From Hyphococcus sp. (lineage in GTDB: Bacteria > Pseudomonadota > Alphaproteobacteria > Caulobacterales > Parvularculaceae), in NCBI GenBank assembly GCA_021776415.1, contig JAJFFY010000078.1, forward strand, positions 1-64,000: DNA of 64,000 nucleotides, given 5' to 3'. The translations under genes were made by a program, and so were the position numbers. Shown piece by piece: positions 43,918 to 52,810 of this stretch. The number at the start of each line of letters is the position of its first letter. Position 1 is the stretch's first letter. The notes below the pieces were generated by a model, which was not told the origin of the DNA, searched no databases, and was given only the letters and a program-made list of their open reading frames with translations.

Positions 43918-44583
43918 GTGATCAAGCGCACAGTAGGATTTTTGGGCCTGCTCGCCAGCATCATGGCGCTGTCATCGCTCATCTACGGAGCGTTTCACGA
44001 GCCGCTTTATCCTTACATGCAGGGCTTAGTGGGCGGCATTTTGGATGCCTATCGCACCATGCGGGACATTATTTTCACTGGGCTTGGCTGGGCATTCTCT
44101 GGGCTGATTAATTGGGTAGCTCAATTTCTGAATTGGTTACCGCCTGCACCATGGCTCACCGTAACGGGCATTTTGAAAGACGCCATTACTTTATACTTTA
44201 TTTTACAATCCGCAATGTCGGCTTTATTGTTCGGAATTTTGTCCTCTGGAGGGCAAGGCGCACCTTTGGTGTTTCGCTATGAAGACCGGATATATGTGAA
44301 TTGGGCATTCATCTTTTCTTTGGCTGGATTGTTATTTTGGCCAGCATATTTTCTAATCTATTTTTTCTTGCCTGCTAAGAATATGCGCGATCTACGGATA
44401 CTCCGTGATAAGATTATCCATGACAATGGATCCGGATTCATGACGCCAGATATGCCGTGGACTGTGGGTGCGTGGGGTGTCCTGGAGAGTCTTATTCGAT
44501 GGCGAAACCGGATCATTTCCATAGGCGGCGGCACACTGGGTTTCTTTCTTCTCGTCTACGCCGAAAATCAAATTGGGCTATAG
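43918..44583 (+). CDS. Polytopic membrane protein, unknown
   Basis: A 221-residue product. GTG 43918 is chosen because GGGAGG lies five bases upstream; a TTG nine codons earlier is less likely. Four hydrophobic segments are visible: GFLGLLASIMALSSLIYGAF, an amphipathic part near IFTGLGWAFSGLINWV, ITLYFILQSAMSALLFGIL and AFIFSLAGLLFWPAYFLIYF, plus a C-terminal GGGTLGFFLLVYA. No family is recognised. Base use is less GC-rich than the catabolic genes. Confidence 0.55.
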   Translation: MIKRTVGFLGLLASIMALSSLIYGAFHEPLYPYMQGLVGGILDAYRTMRDIIFTGLGWAFSGLINWVAQFLNWLPPAPWLTVTGILKDAITLYFILQSAMSALLFGILSSGGQGAPLVFRYEDRIYVNWAFIFSLAGLLFWPAYFLIYFFLPAKNMRDLRILRDKIIHDNGSGFMTPDMPWTVGAWGVLESLIRWRNRIISIGGGTLGFFLLVYAENQIGL

Positions 44584-44668
44584 AAGCAGCGGCTTCGCCG
44601 TGGCCCGCCACTAACCGGTCGGTCTGGCGGCGGCTGCCATTTGGGCTTTTTTTATACACCGAGGGTAA

Positions 44669-44788
44669 CCCCCTCCGTCCCTTCGGGACACCTCCCCCGT
44701 AAACGGGGGAGGAATAGATTGAGTTTGCGGCGCGCTCCTTCTTCCCCCGTTTACGGGGGAAGTGGCCGCGTAGCGGTCGAAGGGGGCC
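44669..44788. repeat. Mosaic palindromic repeat, copy 1
   Basis: Two large palindromes, CCTCCCCCGT-AA-ACGGGGGAGG style (44691-44712) and CTTCCCCCGT-TT-ACGGGGGAAG style (44741-44762), are flanked by CCCCCTCCGTCCCTTCGGGA on the left and GGCCGCGTAGCGGTCGAAGG on the right. The same parts recur at 46828-46967. The gap 44584-44940 contains only this repeat and short GC-rich palindromes; no gene is supported. Confidence 0.75.
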
Positions 44789-44940
44789 CTTGTCTATGCT
44801 CGCTGCGCCATGCCTGCAACGCGTTTGATGCAATGTGAAAAACCCTCCGCGGCGTTCCTTCGTGTGGTGATTAACCATGCTTGCGGCTTGTTGCGCGGGC
44901 TCATGCGTGCAAGCATGTCTGCGGCTGGGGGGCCGGGGTT

Positions 44941-45798
44941 GTGGGCGTATTTACAAGAGGCGTTGCTTCGCACGGGGTAGTGCTCGCATGGATCTTGATG
45001 TTGCCGGCCCCGGTGATGGCCGGGGGCTGGACTGATGCGCTGATGGGCGATGCATTCGCCGTCACGGCCGGGTTGGGCGTTGAAACCGTTAGCGTTTATC
45101 GCGGCGTTAAAAGCACCAAGCTTAATCCATCCGTCTACGGATTTATAGAAATTGAGCGCGGCGATGCTTATGGCGGCGTAATATCGACGCCATCGTCCAT
45201 CGCCGGCGAGATCCGGCCCTTTGTGCTCGGCTATGGCGGCTATGCGCCAAGCGTTGGCGCGTTCGATCTCAATATTGGCGCGCGCTATTATGCGTTCCCG
45301 GCATCCAGCCCGTTTGACTTTGACCTTGATGGAAACGGCGTTGTCGACCATTCGGGCCGCAAGGGATTTTATGAAGGCTTTGCCGGGGTAACGCGCGAGT
45401 TTGGCAGACTGGAGGTGAGGGCGCGCGCCTTTTACGCGCCAAACGTCTTTGCCGAGACCGGCGGCGCAACCTACGCCAACGCCAGAGTGCGCGCGCCAAT
45501 CGCTCACGGCTTTGAGCTGCGCGCCGACTTTGGCGTCAGCGCCTTCGAGCGCAGCCAGTTTAACGACGACTATGTGGATTATGGCGTCGGTGTTTTCAAA
45601 ACCCTCTTCGGCCTGGATATGTTTGTGCGCTATAGCGATACCTCTGGTCTTGCCGGCTCTGACGACCGCGTCGTGGTTTTCGGGATTGAAAAAGCCTGGT
45701 CCCTGGCTGATGACGCGGCGAAACATAGCTATCTGCACCGCAAAATTCGCAACCGACACTGGACTACCGATAAATCGGTGTTCAGCATCAATCGCTGA
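44941..45798 (+). CDS. TorF-like outer membrane porin
   Basis: A 285-residue putative outer-membrane protein. GTG 44941 gives a signal peptide (VVLAWILMLPAPVMA, cleavage before GGW); an in-frame TTG 60 bases upstream is an alternative. The mature part has alternating beta strands starting VTAGLGVETVSVYRGVKST, as in the TorF (TIGR02001) porin family, with strands such as GGVISTPSS, FELRADFGVSAFE and YGVGVFKTLFGLDMFVRY. It lacks a C-terminal Phe, which is odd for a barrel; the last 30 residues (HSYLHRKIRNRHW) may be an added tail. Confidence 0.6.
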   Translation: MGVFTRGVASHGVVLAWILMLPAPVMAGGWTDALMGDAFAVTAGLGVETVSVYRGVKSTKLNPSVYGFIEIERGDAYGGVISTPSSIAGEIRPFVLGYGGYAPSVGAFDLNIGARYYAFPASSPFDFDLDGNGVVDHSGRKGFYEGFAGVTREFGRLEVRARAFYAPNVFAETGGATYANARVRAPIAHGFELRADFGVSAFERSQFNDDYVDYGVGVFKTLFGLDMFVRYSDTSGLAGSDDRVVVFGIEKAWSLADDAAKHSYLHRKIRNRHWTTDKSVFSINR

Positions 45799-46196
45799 GC
45801 GTGTGCTGATGACGGGCGTGTTTCATCCATAGCTTTGCCGCGCCGACAGGTTTGAGATGGGGCCTTCGCGCCTTTTGCAAGCCCTGTAACCACGCGGCCT
45901 GCAGCGGAATGTGGTCCAACATTTTCACCCGCCATCGCCGTCTTCATTGATGGCGCTGTCGGCGCGTGGCGCCGGAATGTCTTTGTTCGCTGCATCAGAG
46001 TGCGCGGCATCTGGTTTGCTCCTTTGCTCGCAATTGCCGGCCATAGAAAAATCGCCACGACAGCACATCTCCCTATCCGGATCGCGCAGAAGTATAAGGC
46101 CGCTGGAATCGGTGAGGACGAAATTTAATATATTAAATTTCATCCTCACGGGTCGGAATGGTCTTATAATGAGCGGTGGGCGCAGTGAAGCTTCCC

Positions 46197-46330
46197 CGTC
46201 ATCCCGGATGCGATGCAGCATGTAATGCTGCTTCGCTGGTCCGGGATCTCGCTCGTTGGGTTGAGCTTACCGCAACAGATCCCGTGCTAGCAGTGCATCA
46301 CTTCGTGCTGCACAGCACACGGGATGACGG
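46197..46330. repeat. CGTCATCCCGG-type inverted repeats, left of GIY-YIG gene
   Basis: A repeat beginning CGTCATCCCGGATGCGATGC and ending GGTCCGGGATCTCGC (46197-46255) is followed by AGATCCCGTGCTAG...CACACGGGATGACGG (46276-46330) in the other orientation. The reverse complement of the first recurs at 46740-46797. The gap 45799-46333 contains these repeats, an AT-rich dyad (aaatttaatatattaaattt, 46125-46143) and no gene. Confidence 0.75.
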
Positions 46331-46333
46331 CGC

Positions 46334-46621
46334 TCAATGATTTAGCGTCTCGAACAGATCATCCCAATTTGGATTTGTGGTCTCGATCAGGTTGATCTTC
46401 CAGCCGCGTCGCCATTTCTTGATCCGCTTCTCACGATCAATCGCATCTTCAATACGCTCATGGTCCTCGCAATAAACCAGCCGGGTCAGACCATAGCGTT
46501 TGCAGAAAATTGATCCAGCGCCGGTCTTGTGCTCGTAGACGCGGCCGCCAAGATCAGAGGTAACGCCGGTATAGAGCGGGTCATTCTTCTTGTTGCTCAT
46601 AATGTAAACGTAGCCGGGCAT
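46334..46621 (-). CDS. GIY-YIG nuclease-domain protein
   Basis: A 95-residue single-domain protein of the GIY-YIG superfamily (UPF0213-like). The core reads YVYIMSNKKNDPLYTGVTSD (VYI and YTG in place of GIY and YIG), with the conserved Arg in GGRVYEHK, Tyr in RLVYCEDH and catalytic Glu in AIDREKRIKKW. ATG 46621 is chosen; the longer upstream reading runs through repeat DNA and is rejected. The gene is wrapped on both sides by the same inverted-repeat family. A DNA-cleaving role is likely from the fold, but the biological target is unknown. Confidence 0.85.
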   Translation of the reverse strand: MPGYVYIMSNKKNDPLYTGVTSDLGGRVYEHKTGAGSIFCKRYGLTRLVYCEDHERIEDAIDREKRIKKWRRGWKINLIETTNPNWDDLFETLNH

Positions 46622-46648
46622 ATGACATATATACCCAACCCAACCTTC

Positions 46649-46797
46649 TCCGTCATCCCGTGCGCAATGCAGCATGCAATGCTGCTTTGCAGGCCTCGAC
46701 GATAGTCGGGGCGGATCGCTCTCGTTAGAGTAGGCGGCAAAAGATCCCGGCCCAGCGAAGCAACACTGCGTGTTGCATCGCATCCGGGATGACGAGG
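46649..46797. repeat. CGTCATCCCG-type inverted repeats, right of GIY-YIG gene
   Basis: Two copies: 46649-46724 (CCGTCATCCCGTGCGCAATG ... GGCGGATCGCTCTCG) and 46740-46797 (AAGATCCCGGCCCAGCGAAG ... GCATCCGGGATGACGAG). The second is close to the reverse complement of the copy at 46197-46255, so the GIY-YIG gene lies between inverted copies. The gap 46622-47082 otherwise contains only the next repeat element. Confidence 0.75.
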
Positions 46798-46827
46798 GTG
46801 GGGATGTTGGGGTGACGGCAGAGAAGA

Positions 46828-46967
46828 GTCCCCTTCGACCGCTACGCGGCCACTTCCCCCGCAAGCGGGGGAAGAAGAACCTCACCTCAAGCTCAACTTA
46901 AATTCCTCCCCCGTTTACGGGGGGTCAAAAGTATACTTTTGACGGCGCCGAAGGCGTCGGAGGGGGC
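46828..46967. repeat. Mosaic palindromic repeat, copy 2
   Basis: The segment begins CCCCTTCGACCGCTACGCGG and has the palindromes CTTCCCCCGC-AA-GCGGGGGAAG and CCTCCCCCGT..ACGGGGGG. It shares its parts, in the reverse orientation, with 44669-44788. It contains a perfect 20-bp palindrome GTCAAAAGTATACTTTTGAC at 46924-46943 that the first copy lacks. Confidence 0.75.
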
Positions 46968-47082
46968 CGCATGAATCAAAGTGATGGAAACAGCGATTGC
47001 ATTTTAGCGCAGCAGATGGCTCGACATGGTAGCACTTTTGCTACGATTTGGCGGGCGAAGATTCAACTTACACTTGTTTTTG

Positions 47083-48093
47083 TTACTCCAACCAAGAGCG
47101 CAATTCGGCTAATGGGACTTTGCGCGGGTCCTTGATTTTGAGTTGCCCGGCAATGTCAGTTAGATCGACGAGATCGCCATCAGTAATTTCGAACCATTGC
47201 CCATAAATGTCGCTATTCGAGTAATATCGGTTGCCGACCCTACATGTATCTTTGGTGAATGGGTATTCGATGAAGCGATACGACTCATCGTCGTCGTAAA
47301 CCGAATCGTTTTCTTCAATATTTGTTTTGTTTGTCCTGAGATCACTGATTTCTAATGTTGGATTACGACAGGATCTCACCGTTATCATAGAAGGGGAATA
47401 TTGCAGCTTAATGAAGTTCCTTAGGTAGATCGCATATCCAAAGTCTCTGTCCGGATCGACAATCAAATTGCGCACGGCGATTAACCAAATGTCGTGGGGA
47501 GCATCAATTTGCTCAGCTGAAATGAAAGCGCCGTTTTTGTCGCGAAAAACAAGGTAAGTCGTACCGATATCAAACCAGACATAATCATCGCAATCGCCGG
47601 GGCTAATCGTATTGCCTATTGTAGTGAACCCATTTTCCCAAAAATTGGAATTGCGGTGCTGGATTTCCGCATTGTAGGAAGTAAAACTGTCAAAATTTGA
47701 TGGGCCGATTACAACATCATTATTTTGATAAAACGGTATCGCCTGCTGGTCCCGTTTTCCAAATTGTGATGTATATTCGTACTCGTTGTCAGAATTTCCT
47801 TTTAATTTTTCTGAAACAGTGAAGAAGTATCGCGATTTATATACATCGTCGCCATCATACTTGCCGCGTGTTTCATTCCAAGGTTCTGGCTGATCTGTTT
47901 TTCGCTGTGAGGTCGCAACCGCTAAGTCGATAGTCGCGGCCATGCGAACAATGTTTGCAAATTTGGGTTCACGCAGACTCGCGATGTAATCTTCGTAGGG
48001 GATGGGCTTTCCAAGTACAGTACACGCGTCGCTATTGGTGACGCTTATGACGCCCAATACTGTAGCTAATAAAATTTCTTTGAAAAACTTCAC
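47083..48093 (-). CDS. Secreted hypothetical protein
   Basis: A 336-residue product. GTG 48093 with AAAGGG about six bases upstream gives a signal peptide (MKFFKEILLATVLGVISVTNSDA); a TTG at 48117 that overlaps the uvrA stop is an alternative. The mature part has several Cys residues (DACTVLG, GDCDDY, RSCRNP, DTCRVG) that may form disulfides, and Asp/Asn/Tyr-rich sequence. No domain is recognised. Base use is clearly AT-richer than uvrA next to it, suggesting horizontal gain. Confidence 0.6.
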   Translation of the reverse strand: MKFFKEILLATVLGVISVTNSDACTVLGKPIPYEDYIASLREPKFANIVRMAATIDLAVATSQRKTDQPEPWNETRGKYDGDDVYKSRYFFTVSEKLKGNSDNEYEYTSQFGKRDQQAIPFYQNNDVVIGPSNFDSFTSYNAEIQHRNSNFWENGFTTIGNTISPGDCDDYVWFDIGTTYLVFRDKNGAFISAEQIDAPHDIWLIAVRNLIVDPDRDFGYAIYLRNFIKLQYSPSMITVRSCRNPTLEISDLRTNKTNIEENDSVYDDDESYRFIEYPFTKDTCRVGNRYYSNSDIYGQWFEITDGDLVDLTDIAGQLKIKDPRKVPLAELRSWLE

Positions 48094-48113
48094 TTTAACC
48101 CTTTCAATCAATC

Positions 48114-51071
48114 TCAAGCAGCCTTCCGCTTCCGCTTAACAACCTTCTTCTTTCCCGCCGCCTTCTTAGCCGCCGCAGGCTTAGCACCCGCCTTCACCAC
48201 CCCCGGCAACATCTCCTTCAAATACCGCCCCGTATAACTCCGCGCCACCCCCGCCACGTCCTCCGGCGTTCCCGCCGCGACGATCTCGCCGCCGCCGTCG
48301 CCGCCTTCGGGGCCTAGGTCCAAAATCCAGTCGGCCTGTTTGATGACGTCGAGATTATGCTCAATAACGACGACGGTGTTGCCGCCGTCGGTTAGCTCCT
48401 GGATGACTTGCATCAGCTTGCGGACATCTTCGAAGTGGAGGCCCGTGGTTGGCTCGTCGAGGATGTATAATGTGCGGCCCGTGGCGCGTTTGGAGAGTTC
48501 TTTGGACAGCTTCACGCGCTGGGCCTCGCCGCCGGACAGTGTTGTCGCCTGCTGGCCGATTTTTATATAGGACAGCCCGACGCGGTTGAGCGTTTTCATC
48601 TTGTCGCGGATCGACGGCACGGCTTTGAAAAATTCCGCGCCTTCCTCCACCGTCATGTCGAGCACATCGGCGATCGACTTGCCCTTGAATTTCACTTCCA
48701 GAGTTTCGCGGTTGTAACGCGCGCCCTTGCAGATATCGCAGGTGACATAAACATCGGGCAGGAAATGCATCTCGATCTTGATGACGCCGTCGCCCTGACA
48801 CGCCTCGCAGCGCCCGCCCTTGACGTTGAACGAGAACCGCCCCGGCTTGTAGCCGCGCACTTTGGATTCCGGCAGGCCCGAAAACCAGTCGCGGATCGGC
48901 GTGAAGGCGCCGGTATAGGTCGCGGGGTTGGAGCGCGGCGTGCGCCCGATCGGCGACTGGTCGATGTCGATGACCTTGTCGAAATGTTCCAGCCCGGTGA
49001 TTTTCTTGTGCGCGGCCGGCGCGGCTTTGGAATTATAGAGCCGGCGCGCGGCGGCCTTGTATAATGTCTCGATAATCAGCGTCGACTTGCCGCCGCCGGA
49101 TACGCCGGATACGCAAGTGAGAAGGCCGATGGGGATTTCCGCCGTCACGTTTTGCAGATTGTTCTCCGCCGCGCCGGTAATGCGGACGATTTTCTTCTTG
49201 TTGAACGGACGGCGCTCGGTCGGGACGGGGACTTCGCGCCGCCCGGCCAGGTAATCTCCGGTCAGCGAGCGCTTTGAGGCGATGATGTTGCGCACGGTTC
49301 CTTGCGCTACGATCTCGCCGCCATGGATGCCGGCGCCGGGCCCGATATCGACAATATGATCGGCGGCGCGGATCGCCTCCTCGTCATGTTCAACGACGAT
49401 CACCGAATTGCCGAGATCGCGCAGCCGCTTCAGCGTCTCCAGCAAGCGCTCATTGTCGCGCTGATGCAGACCGATCGACGGCTCGTCGAGCACATATAAT
49501 ACGCCGGTCAGGCCAGAGCCGATTTGCGAGGCGAGACGGATGCGCTGGCTTTCGCCGCCGGACAACGTGCCCGATGCGCGCGACAGGGTGAGATAGTCGA
49601 GCCCGACATTGTTGAGGAACTGCACCCGCTCGCGAATTTCCTTCAAAATACGCGCGGCGATTTCCATTTGCTTCTTGGTGAGCTTTTTCTCCAGCCCGCC
49701 AAACCATTGCCCCGCGGCTTTGATCGAAAACGCGGTCGCTTCGGAAATGTTCAGCCCGCCGAGCTTCACCGCCAGCGCCTGCGGCTTTAACCGCTGACCG
49801 TCGCAAACCTCGCAATCGGTGATCGATTGGAACCGGCTCATCTCCTCGCGCACCCAACTGGAATCGGTCTCGCGCCAGCGCCGCTCAAGATTGGGGATCA
49901 CACCCTCGAACGGTTTGACCACCTCATAGCGGCGCGCGCCGTCGGCATAGATGAATTTCACATCCTCATCGCCGGTGCCGTAGAGCACGACATCTTGTGC
50001 GTCCTCATCCAACTCGTCCCAGGGCGCGGTCATTTTGAACTTATATTTGCGCGCCAACGCCTCAAGCGTCTGAGCGTAATAAGGCGAGGTGCCTTTCGAC
50101 CATGGCGCGATCGCGCCTTTCTTTAGGCTGAGCGCGTGGTCGGGAACCACCAGATCCTCGTCAAACACCATTTGCGTGCCGAGACCGTCGCAAGTCGGGC
50201 AGGCGCCGGCCGGCGCGTTGAATGAGAACAGCCGCGGCTCAATCTCGTCGATAGTAAAGCCGGAAATCGGGCAGGCGAACTTTGCCGAGAAGATGATACG
50301 TTCTGGTTCTCCCTCATTCTGAGGAGCCGTGCTTGCGCGGCGTCTCGAAGGATCGGCGCTTTCGGCGATCGCGATCCCGTCGGCAAGCTCAAGCGCGGTT
50401 TCAAACGAGTCCGCCAGGCGCTGCTCGATGCCTTCTTTAATAACGATACGGTCAACCACTACGGCGATATCGTGTTTGATCTTCTTGTTGAGCGCCGGAA
50501 CATCGGCGATTTCGTAAAATTCCCCATCAACTTTGACGCGCCCGAAGCCTTTTTTCTGCAACTCGGCGAATTCCTTGCGGTATTCGCCTTTTCGCGCCCG
50601 CACAATCGGCGCCAGAAGGTAGAACCGCGCGCCGTTCTCTTCTTTCATCAACCGGTCGACCATTTCGGTGATGGTTTGCGATGTGATCGGTAAACCCGTC
50701 GCCGGTGAATACGGAATGCCAACGCGCGCCCATAACAGACGCATATAGTCGTAAATCTCCGTAACAGTGCCGACAGTCGAGCGCGGATTGCGCGATGTTG
50801 TCTTCTGTTCGATGGAAATGGCCGGAGAAAGCCCCTCAATCTGGTCGAGATCGGGTTTTTGCATCAATTCGAGGAACTGACGCGCATAAGCCGACAGCGA
50901 TTCAACATATCGACGCTGACCTTCGGCGTAGATCGTATCGAAGGCGAGGGAGGATTTGCCCGAACCGGATAGCCCCGTCATCACCACCAGCTTGTCGCGG
51001 GGAATGTCGAGCGTGAGATTTTTCAAATTGTGCTCACGCGCACCGGTGATGCGGATCGATTTTAAACTCAT
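48114..51071 (-). CDS. uvrA: Excinuclease ABC subunit UvrA
   Basis: UvrA is the damage-sensing ATPase of nucleotide excision repair. The 985-residue protein has two ABC ATPase modules: Walker [10 protein letters not shown] at residues 33-41 and GVSGGGKST in the second half; signatures [12 protein letters not shown] and [15 protein letters not shown]. Zinc-finger Cys pairs are CPISGF/CPTC and CEACQG/CDIC. The C-terminus ends in a basic Lys/Ala tail of about 35 residues ([20 protein letters not shown]) beyond the usual end. Divergent from ssb across a control region with a LexA box. Confidence 0.97.
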   Translation of the reverse strand: MSLKSIRITGAREHNLKNLTLDIPRDKLVVMTGLSGSGKSSLAFDTIYAEGQRRYVESLSAYARQFLELMQKPDLDQIEGLSPAISIEQKTTSRNPRSTVGTVTEIYDYMRLLWARVGIPYSPATGLPITSQTITEMVDRLMKEENGARFYLLAPIVRARKGEYRKEFAELQKKGFGRVKVDGEFYEIADVPALNKKIKHDIAVVVDRIVIKEGIEQRLADSFETALELADGIAIAESADPSRRRASTAPQNEGEPERIIFSAKFACPISGFTIDEIEPRLFSFNAPAGACPTCDGLGTQMVFDEDLVVPDHALSLKKGAIAPWSKGTSPYYAQTLEALARKYKFKMTAPWDELDEDAQDVVLYGTGDEDVKFIYADGARRYEVVKPFEGVIPNLERRWRETDSSWVREEMSRFQSITDCEVCDGQRLKPQALAVKLGGLNISEATAFSIKAAGQWFGGLEKKLTKKQMEIAARILKEIRERVQFLNNVGLDYLTLSRASGTLSGGESQRIRLASQIGSGLTGVLYVLDEPSIGLHQRDNERLLETLKRLRDLGNSVIVVEHDEEAIRAADHIVDIGPGAGIHGGEIVAQGTVRNIIASKRSLTGDYLAGRREVPVPTERRPFNKKKIVRITGAAENNLQNVTAEIPIGLLTCVSGVSGGGKSTLIIETLYKAAARRLYNSKAAPAAHKKITGLEHFDKVIDIDQSPIGRTPRSNPATYTGAFTPIRDWFSGLPESKVRGYKPGRFSFNVKGGRCEACQGDGVIKIEMHFLPDVYVTCDICKGARYNRETLEVKFKGKSIADVLDMTVEEGAEFFKAVPSIRDKMKTLNRVGLSYIKIGQQATTLSGGEAQRVKLSKELSKRATGRTLYILDEPTTGLHFEDVRKLMQVIQELTDGGNTVVVIEHNLDVIKQADWILDLGPEGGDGGGEIVAAGTPEDVAGVARSYTGRYLKEMLPGVVKAGAKPAAAKKAAGKKKVVKRKRKAA

Positions 51072-51125
51072 GACGACTGTGGTCTCTTTCCCTTAAGCGA
51101 ACGACGCTGTGGCGCGCCGAAACTC

Positions 51126-51153
51126 TTTATATCCGCGTTGACACGAAGAACAA
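51126..51153 (-). promoter_or_regulatory. uvrA promoter
   Basis: On the minus strand TTGTTC (51153-51148) and TATAAA (51131-51126) are separated by 16 bases, a fair housekeeping promoter 55 bases upstream of uvrA. The -35 box is inside the LexA box, so LexA binding would block polymerase. On the plus strand TTGACA (51138-51143) may be the -35 of ssb, with a weak -10. Confidence 0.6.
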
Positions 51154-51162
51154 GGTGTGAAC
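51148..51162. promoter_or_regulatory. LexA (SOS) box
   Basis: GAACAAGGTGTGAAC on the plus strand reads GTTC-ACACCTT-GTTC on the minus strand. This is an exact match to the alphaproteobacterial LexA direct-repeat site GTTC-N7-GTTC. It overlaps the uvrA -35 box and lies 101 bases before ssb, so uvrA and possibly ssb are SOS genes. Confidence 0.85.
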
Positions 51163-51263
51163 ATTTGGCGCGCACCCGGTTTTTCAATGGGGATAACGAA
51201 TGATTGAGCTAGGCGCGAATCCAAGCGATTAGCTCACTAACGTGGTAATTCAGGAGATGTTTC

Positions 51264-51725
51264 ATGGCAGGCAGTGTCAACAAAGTCATTTTGGTCGGAA
51301 ATTTAGGCGCCGACCCGGAAGTTCGCAAATTTCAGAACGGCGGATCGGTTTGCAACCTGCGCATTGCGACTTCTGAAAACTGGAAAGACAAAAACACCGG
51401 CGAACGTCGCGAAAAAACAGAATGGCACTCTGTTGCGATCTTTTCAGAAGGTTTGACGCGCATTGCAGAGCAATATTTGCGCAAAGGATCAAAAGTTTAC
51501 CTCGAAGGCCAGCTTGAAACGCGAAAATGGCAGGATAAAAACGGCAATGACCGTTACTCGACCGAAGTTGTGCTTCGAAACTTCAATTCATCGATGGTGA
51601 TGCTTGATGGAAGAAGCGGCGGCGGCGGTGGTGGCGGTAATGATCGTGCAGCAGGCGGAATGTCCGAACAAAGCAGTTCTTCAGGCGGACAAAGTTACGA
51701 AATGGACGACGACATTCCGTTTTAA
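51264..51725 (+). CDS. ssb: Single-stranded DNA-binding protein SSB
   Basis: SSB coats single-stranded DNA in replication and repair. The 153-residue protein has the OB fold ([60 protein letters not shown]), a Gly/Ser-rich linker (about 115-145) and the acidic tip DDDIPF that binds partner proteins. Divergent from uvrA, the classic uvrA-ssb arrangement. Confidence 0.97.
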   Translation: MAGSVNKVILVGNLGADPEVRKFQNGGSVCNLRIATSENWKDKNTGERREKTEWHSVAIFSEGLTRIAEQYLRKGSKVYLEGQLETRKWQDKNGNDRYSTEVVLRNFNSSMVMLDGRSGGGGGGGNDRAAGGMSEQSSSSGGQSYEMDDDIPF

Positions 51726-51872
51726 AAACGTATTTGCGTTCTAAAAACGCGAAAACGAATCAAAAAATGCAAAAAAAAACGCATGCGCACGTTTTACGTT
51801 GCGTATATACAATACTTTTTTAGTAAATTACCGTACAGTTCTAAATTCGAATCACGACTCGGAGGTAGACCA

Positions 51873-52280
51873 ATGGCGGTCAAAAGAAAAACGACTCGAA
51901 AAAAAGCGGCGAAAAGAAAAACCGCGAAACGTAAAACGACTAAGCGTAAAACAGCCAAGAAGAAGGCTGTGAAGCGGAAAACCAAACGGAAAACCGCTAA
52001 GAAAACGACCAAACGCAAGGCCACAAAGCGCAAGGCTACGAAGAAAAAAGCCACTAAGCGCAAAGCGACCAAGAAAAAGGCCAAGCGTAAGACTACGAAG
52101 AAAAAAGCCACTAAGCGCAAAGCGACCAAGAAAAAGGCCACTAAGCGCAAGGCTACAAAGAAAAAAGCTACCAAGCGTAAGGCTACGAAGAAAAAAGCCA
52201 CAAAACGTAAGGCAACCAAGCGTAAGGCTACGAAACGCAAGGCGACCAAGCGTAAAAAAGCAAAAAGCAAACGTAGATAG
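51873..52280 (+). CDS. Lysine-rich histone H1-like protein
   Basis: A 135-residue low-complexity basic protein made almost wholly of Lys, Arg, Thr and Ala. It starts at ATG 51873 with GGAGG seven bases upstream; a longer reading from 51783 lacks support. The protein consists of tandem units of the kind ATKKKATKRK (10 residues) with shorter KRKT units at the N-terminus. The DNA repeats in step with a 30-base period, so unit number may change by slippage. It resembles the tail of eukaryotic histone H1 and of bacterial Hc2/AlgP-like proteins, which bind DNA without sequence preference. It follows ssb in the same direction, with its own AT-rich leader and terminator. Confidence 0.8.
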   Translation: MAVKRKTTRKKAAKRKTAKRKTTKRKTAKKKAVKRKTKRKTAKKTTKRKATKRKATKKKATKRKATKKKAKRKTTKKKATKRKATKKKATKRKATKKKATKRKATKKKATKRKATKRKATKRKATKRKKAKSKRR

Positions 52281-52285
52281 ATCGT

Positions 52286-52312
52286 TTTATCAGGCCGTGA
52301 CGGCCTGATAAA
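52286..52312 (+). terminator. Terminator of histone-like gene
   Basis: TTTATCAGGCCG-TGA-CGGCCTGATAAA is a perfect 12-bp stem with a 3-base loop, starting six bases after the stop. The bases after it (cgttatttt) are T-rich. It should end the histone-like transcript and can act in both directions. Confidence 0.8.
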
Positions 52313-52378
52313 CGTTATTTTCGTTTGTGCGCCTCGCGTATGGTGTTTTGAAGCATCAAATGCGCAAATGAGGGGCTG

Positions 52379-52517
52379 GATATCGGCGCTGAACTAAGTT
52401 TAAGGCCGATATCGCACGGGGGTGCTGCTCCGTCACAAGACTTCCGGACTTTTGTTCGGCACTAAGTGAGTTCAAAATACGAATTCAATCAAAGCCCCGG
52501 CGCAATGCCGGGGCTTT
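52379..52517 (+). ncRNA. Candidate structured small RNA
   Basis: No ORF is supported between 52313 and 52810, but this stretch can fold into several helices: GATATCGGC/GCCGATATC (52379-52387 with 52405-52413), ACGG/CCGT (52416-52433) and CCGGAC-TTTT-GTTCGG (52444-52459), the last extended by ACTT/AAGT. It ends in a strong intrinsic terminator, AAAGCCCCGGC with GCCGGGGCTTT (52491-52517). This is what a small regulatory RNA would look like. No promoter was found with confidence and no Rfam family is recognised; it could instead be a long untranslated leader or trailer. Confidence 0.4.
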
Positions 52518-52566
52518 ATTGGTTTTAAAGGCGTGTTTTGGTGAGAATGTTTCGTTTGCGGTTCAA

Positions 52567-52608
52567 TATAGCGAAATCAATGAATATTGATTTCGCTATA
52601 GTTTTTTT
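52567..52608 (+). terminator. Strong intrinsic terminator
   Basis: TATAGCGAAATCAAT and ATTGATTTCGCTATA form a perfect 15-bp stem with a 4-base loop, followed by G and seven T. Only about 50 bases separate it from the previous terminator, so it may be a back-up stop or belong to a very short transcript. The rest of 52609-52810 is GC-rich with no gene. Confidence 0.85.
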
Positions 52609-52810
52609 CGCTCGCGGCTAATCCTTGCTCCGCAAGGGCCTGCGCGTGCGCGGCGCACAAGCGCCGGGGCACAGTCGCGCCCTTTTTTAGAATCAACATT
52701 CACATCAATCGGCTATATCTTACCGATAAAGCCGCCGCCGCCTTTATTTCGGCGCCGCGTGTGTTTTTAATAGGCGTCACCAGGCGAGAAACACGCAATG
52801 CGAGGCAAAG

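Noticed and set aside
44614-44623. ACCGGTCGGT, similar to the paa operator half-site.
   Set aside because: It lies inside a GC-rich repeat region with no promoter and no paa gene, so it is probably chance.
44794-45759. A 321-residue minus-strand open frame over the TorF-like porin gene.
   Set aside because: The plus-strand frame has a signal peptide and beta-strand pattern; the antisense frame has no motif.
51794-52270. A minus-strand frame rich in Leu, Phe, Val and Arg over the histone-like gene.
   Set aside because: It is the mirror of AAG/AAA-rich codons; no start site or ribosome site supports it.
51873-52280. The 30-base repeats considered as a CRISPR array.
   Set aside because: They are in-frame coding repeats without unique spacers; no cas genes are in the window.
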